Assembly: GCA_037957365.1 (NCBI GenBank)
Contig: JARHVA010000001.1
Coordinates: forward strand, 15,356,501 to 15,420,500
DNA from: Torreya grandis
Lineage: Eukaryota > Streptophyta > Pinopsida > Cupressales > Taxaceae
Reading direction: 5' to 3'
DNA: 64,000 nucleotides
Under the pieces are notes generated by a model. The model was given only the letters and a program-made list of their open reading frames with translations. It was not told the origin of the DNA and made no database searches. A program made the translations under genes and the position numbers. Numbering within the stretch: position 1 is the stretch's first letter; every line of letters starts with the position of its first letter. Shown in pieces: positions 61,101 to 64,000 of the stretch.

Positions 61101-64000
61101 GTATGTATGTATATGTCTTGATAAGGGTCAAATAAATAACCGATTACCCAAAAATAACTGTCAGGAAATTTTGGAAACAAAACTTAGTTTTTAATAAAAT
61201 ATAGTATATACAAGAAACCCATAAATTATTTTAAAAATAAATACACCCTTTACTCTTTAGATCATATTTACTATAGTAAAACAATAATATCAAAAAAATT
61301 ATACATATTTTTGGTGAAGCACAATAGGTTTTTTATCCAACCAAAATGACCAATAAAAACCTCTATGATTTTTGAAAATAAATTAATTTTGAATTATATA
61401 TTAGAAAAATAAGGAACAACCCTAATAGGGGAAGCCTTAATAGGAGAATAGACGTGAAACCTTTGGGTAAGAGGGGGAAAAAAGAGATTTGCATCTATGT
61501 AGAAGGGTTTTTTTAAAATCCGGTATGAAAATCAAACTTTACGGAAGAAATTTTAAATCATAGAAAAAATGATGAAACCTTAAAGGAAAACCTAGTGTTT
61601 GACATGCTCACTTTAGGGAATGGGTTCACCAATATATTTTACTTAATTTTATATTAGTGTGATCTAATAAGATAAAAAAATTGACTATTTAGATTTTCAA
61701 TATATGAAAATAAAAAACAAATTTGAATGCTACAATAACGTATGATTCAATAATTGCAACTTACTATAAATAAAAATGACTTGAGGGATTAATATGCTAA
61801 GCTTATTTTGGGTCAATGTAGGTTTGAGACTAAATACAAGTGACTAAAAGGAGTGGAAATGGACAAAGAGTTGCTCATATCAGGGGTTTGAGTATGTGAA
61901 TATTCTGGATGAGTCTGTCAGCCTCTAGATGCCTTCATCTAATATAGGCATATTCTTCAACTAAATTCATCTTGTAAAGTTGTGCCTTTTTTGGGCACAG
62001 GTCTTTGTGTCTACTTGAAAACTATCTTCCTATGCACTATCAAATGATCATTATGTGTGAAAATGTAGAAAACATGTATCATTCACTTTGAAGCCATAGT
62101 TCCATTTATGATAATAGGTTATCCTATAAAAATGGAGAAGAGTGATGGGTTGAGATGACCCCAATCACTCCCCAATGAATGGTTGTGTGTTGGCTACGTA
62201 TCCAATACTTTGAGGACAGATATAATACCACATATAACTCTAGACTTTATGCAAATATGTGTAATTATGATACAATAACATAAATGCATCATATGATCTA
62301 ACTTTAAACACTTCAAAATGGATTCTAACTTGGTTTAGATTCTTCAAACTTGGTCAAGACCTACTCCTTGTGACCGATTTATGATTTAGAAAGTTTAGGC
62401 AACGCTTTTTAACATGAAAATTTGTATAAATGTATATTTGATGAGCGCTATATAGGGAGTAGGTTTAGATAATACTAAGAGGGGGTATTATCTTCATAGA
62501 ATTATCTTATAGGGTTTATATTATAGACTTGATAAACTAAAATGAGAGAATCAATACTAATAGAATCCCTAAGCGAGCAAAATAAGAAAAATGACATCCA
62601 CACAAGATTACATAGTACACAAGATTTCACTTGGGAAACCCTTTTTGGAAAGAAACCCAATACAATAACTCATTCTTTATTGTATTAAATCAACCATTTA
62701 TAATAAAATAATGTCCTTTCAAGTTCTATTTTTTTGCCAACATATATGCAAGTATATATAAGCATTGTTGGCCATTTTGGCCCACATATAGAAAATTGCC
62801 TAGATGGATCAATTCTGAAAGTCCTGGCATGGTTTGGTCAAGATGAATAGAGTTCTTGGTAAAGTGGATGATCCAAAAATGACTTACACAAGCCTAGAGA
62901 GAGTGCAGACTGTCATGGCACATCATGCAAAAATGGACTGGTTAGCTTGGTTTATGCATTTTATAAGTTCACTTAGAAAGCCTTTCAAGCCCAAAGGATC
63001 ACATATAAATAATGCATTTGGTGCTAAGATCATCCTCTAAAAATTTTATATCTTGATGAACTTGCTATCCCAAGATATACGCCTTTAAATTTATACTTGC
63101 AAAGTGAAATGGGTGTACAGATGTCAAGTTTAAGCCACACAAAGTATTCATTTGAATTCAAACATTCCAAGGATGAATGTACAACTAAAAAGTGTCAAAA
63201 TCTCACTTGATTAGATCATAGATCAATGACACATGGGCATTCAATAGGTTAAAATGTCCTTAGAATAAGATCAATGATCATCATTTGATCAGATTAAAGA
63301 TCAATGTGTCCCAAAGATCCAATGACACATGTTAAATCATACATTCAAGATCACAATCAAAAAGTCAGAGGATCCTAAGATTAAGTGAGGGATTGACAAG
63401 TGGCAAGATCTCAGGAGCATAATCTAGATCCAATAACGTGTGGATGAAACTTGAGTTAATGGGCCCATGAAGATCAATGAAGCATATTCACTCGTACAAA
63501 GCAGATATGATGGTGAGCGATGGGTCAAAAGGTTAATGGATCCTAAGAAAAAATGCATGGCTAACAAGTTTATTAATCTTGTTAAGATGGAAAAATATCT
63601 ATGGCTCGCATTCATTCATATAGAGAAAGATCAATCGTGCGAGCAAGGTCAATAAGATAATAGATCTTAGATCAAATGTGAAGTCTCCATGTGGTATAAG
63701 TACAAAAATAGGTAGGATTGACTACATAGCCCTAGAATGAATGTGAAGCTGATAGATGGTGAAATATAGGAACCTGGATCGAGATCAATGGTCGATATCA
63801 AAATTTGAAGATAGGAGACTTCAAATGGAAGTCAAATACAATTCAGGTCAAACCAAGAGCAATATTTCAAAGGGTTTGTCACCTAGGCAGAAAAAGGTAT
63901 ATACATAGGATTAAATATGATTTGTGTTACATCAGAGGATCTAGCCTCATTAAAAATCCTAGAGTTCTGACCCAAGATTAGGTGACCCACAGCCTAGGGT
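61094..64000. other. Unassigned stretch
   Basis: No recognised gene or element boundary. A loose cluster of GATCAATG words lies at 63220-63800. Short open frames at 62834-63040 and 63467-63655 have no recognised similarity. The region may hold the leader and LTR of the minus-strand gag element, which would lie on this side. Confidence 0.35.

Noticed and set aside
60766..61194. Open frames rich in V-C or H-T
   Set aside because: Translations of (TG)n, (AG)n and (AC)n tracts.
62590..62700. Copia LTR motif resembling CAAGATTT-ACGTGG...AAACCC
   Set aside because: Only a loose match to a common LTR motif, with no TG/CA ends, primer site or partner repeat found.

Overview
The window looks like intergenic DNA from the nuclear genome of a land plant, most likely a large, repeat-filled genome; a gymnosperm is my guess, not a proof. 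I found no host gene, rRNA or tRNA. Nearly everything recognisable is a retroelement or its remains. The plant-lineage evidence is a Tat/Ogre-type Ty3 element with two RNase H domains, a plant-type LINE with a C-terminal RNase H, a Copia element primed by initiator tRNA-Met, and a plant mobile domain (PMD) coding remnant. The DNA is AT-rich with long simple repeats. Most long coding stretches are broken by in-frame stops, chiefly TAG.

Layout: (1) About 0.5-13 kb holds a decayed Tat/Athila-like Ty3 element on the + strand: pol at about 0.49-2.8 kb, then an extra ORF resembling the 'putative plant transposon protein' domain. That extra ORF is split at 4269 by a full-length LINE (4270-10819) with a perfect 14-bp target duplication. 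The LINE has ORF1 (DUF4283 plus zinc knuckle), ORF2 (endonuclease, RT, RNase H) and an open third ORF that overlaps the ORF2 stop by ATGA. (2) 13-26.9 kb is mostly non-coding: a minus-strand gag remnant (15.9-17.5 kb), degenerate repeats, an LTR-like segment with a primer-binding site (about 20.5-21.15 kb), long microsatellites and a foldback hairpin (26.09-26.25 kb). (3) 26.96-44.80 kb is one large Tat/Ogre-type element with LTRs of about 1.38 kb, gag, protease, RT, two RNase H domains and integrase on the + strand. Between pol and the 3' LTR lies a PMD-like ORF on the opposite strand. (4) 44.8-51.4 kb is AT-rich, with a gag remnant on the minus strand at 47.6-48.6 kb. (5) 51388-55307 is a compact Copia element with 5-bp target duplications (CATAG), LTRs differing by about 4%, an open gag and part of the protease/pre-integrase region, but no integrase core, RT or RNase H: a deleted, non-autonomous element. 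(6) 55.3-64 kb holds a minus-strand Ty3 gag-protease remnant (59.2-60.8 kb), a 220-bp tandem duplication with microsatellites, and otherwise unassigned sequence.

Four things stand out: the antisense PMD ORF in the Tat element; the third LINE ORF with its ATGA overlap and nuclear-localisation-like patch; arrays of 12-bp near-palindromes of the form ACC-NNCGNN-GGT in two unrelated LTR elements (ACCATCGATGGT in the Ty3 element, ACCGACGTCGGT in the Copia element); and the stop-codon decay of the LINE, which has about 26 in-frame stops but no frameshift in 4.2 kb of ORF2.
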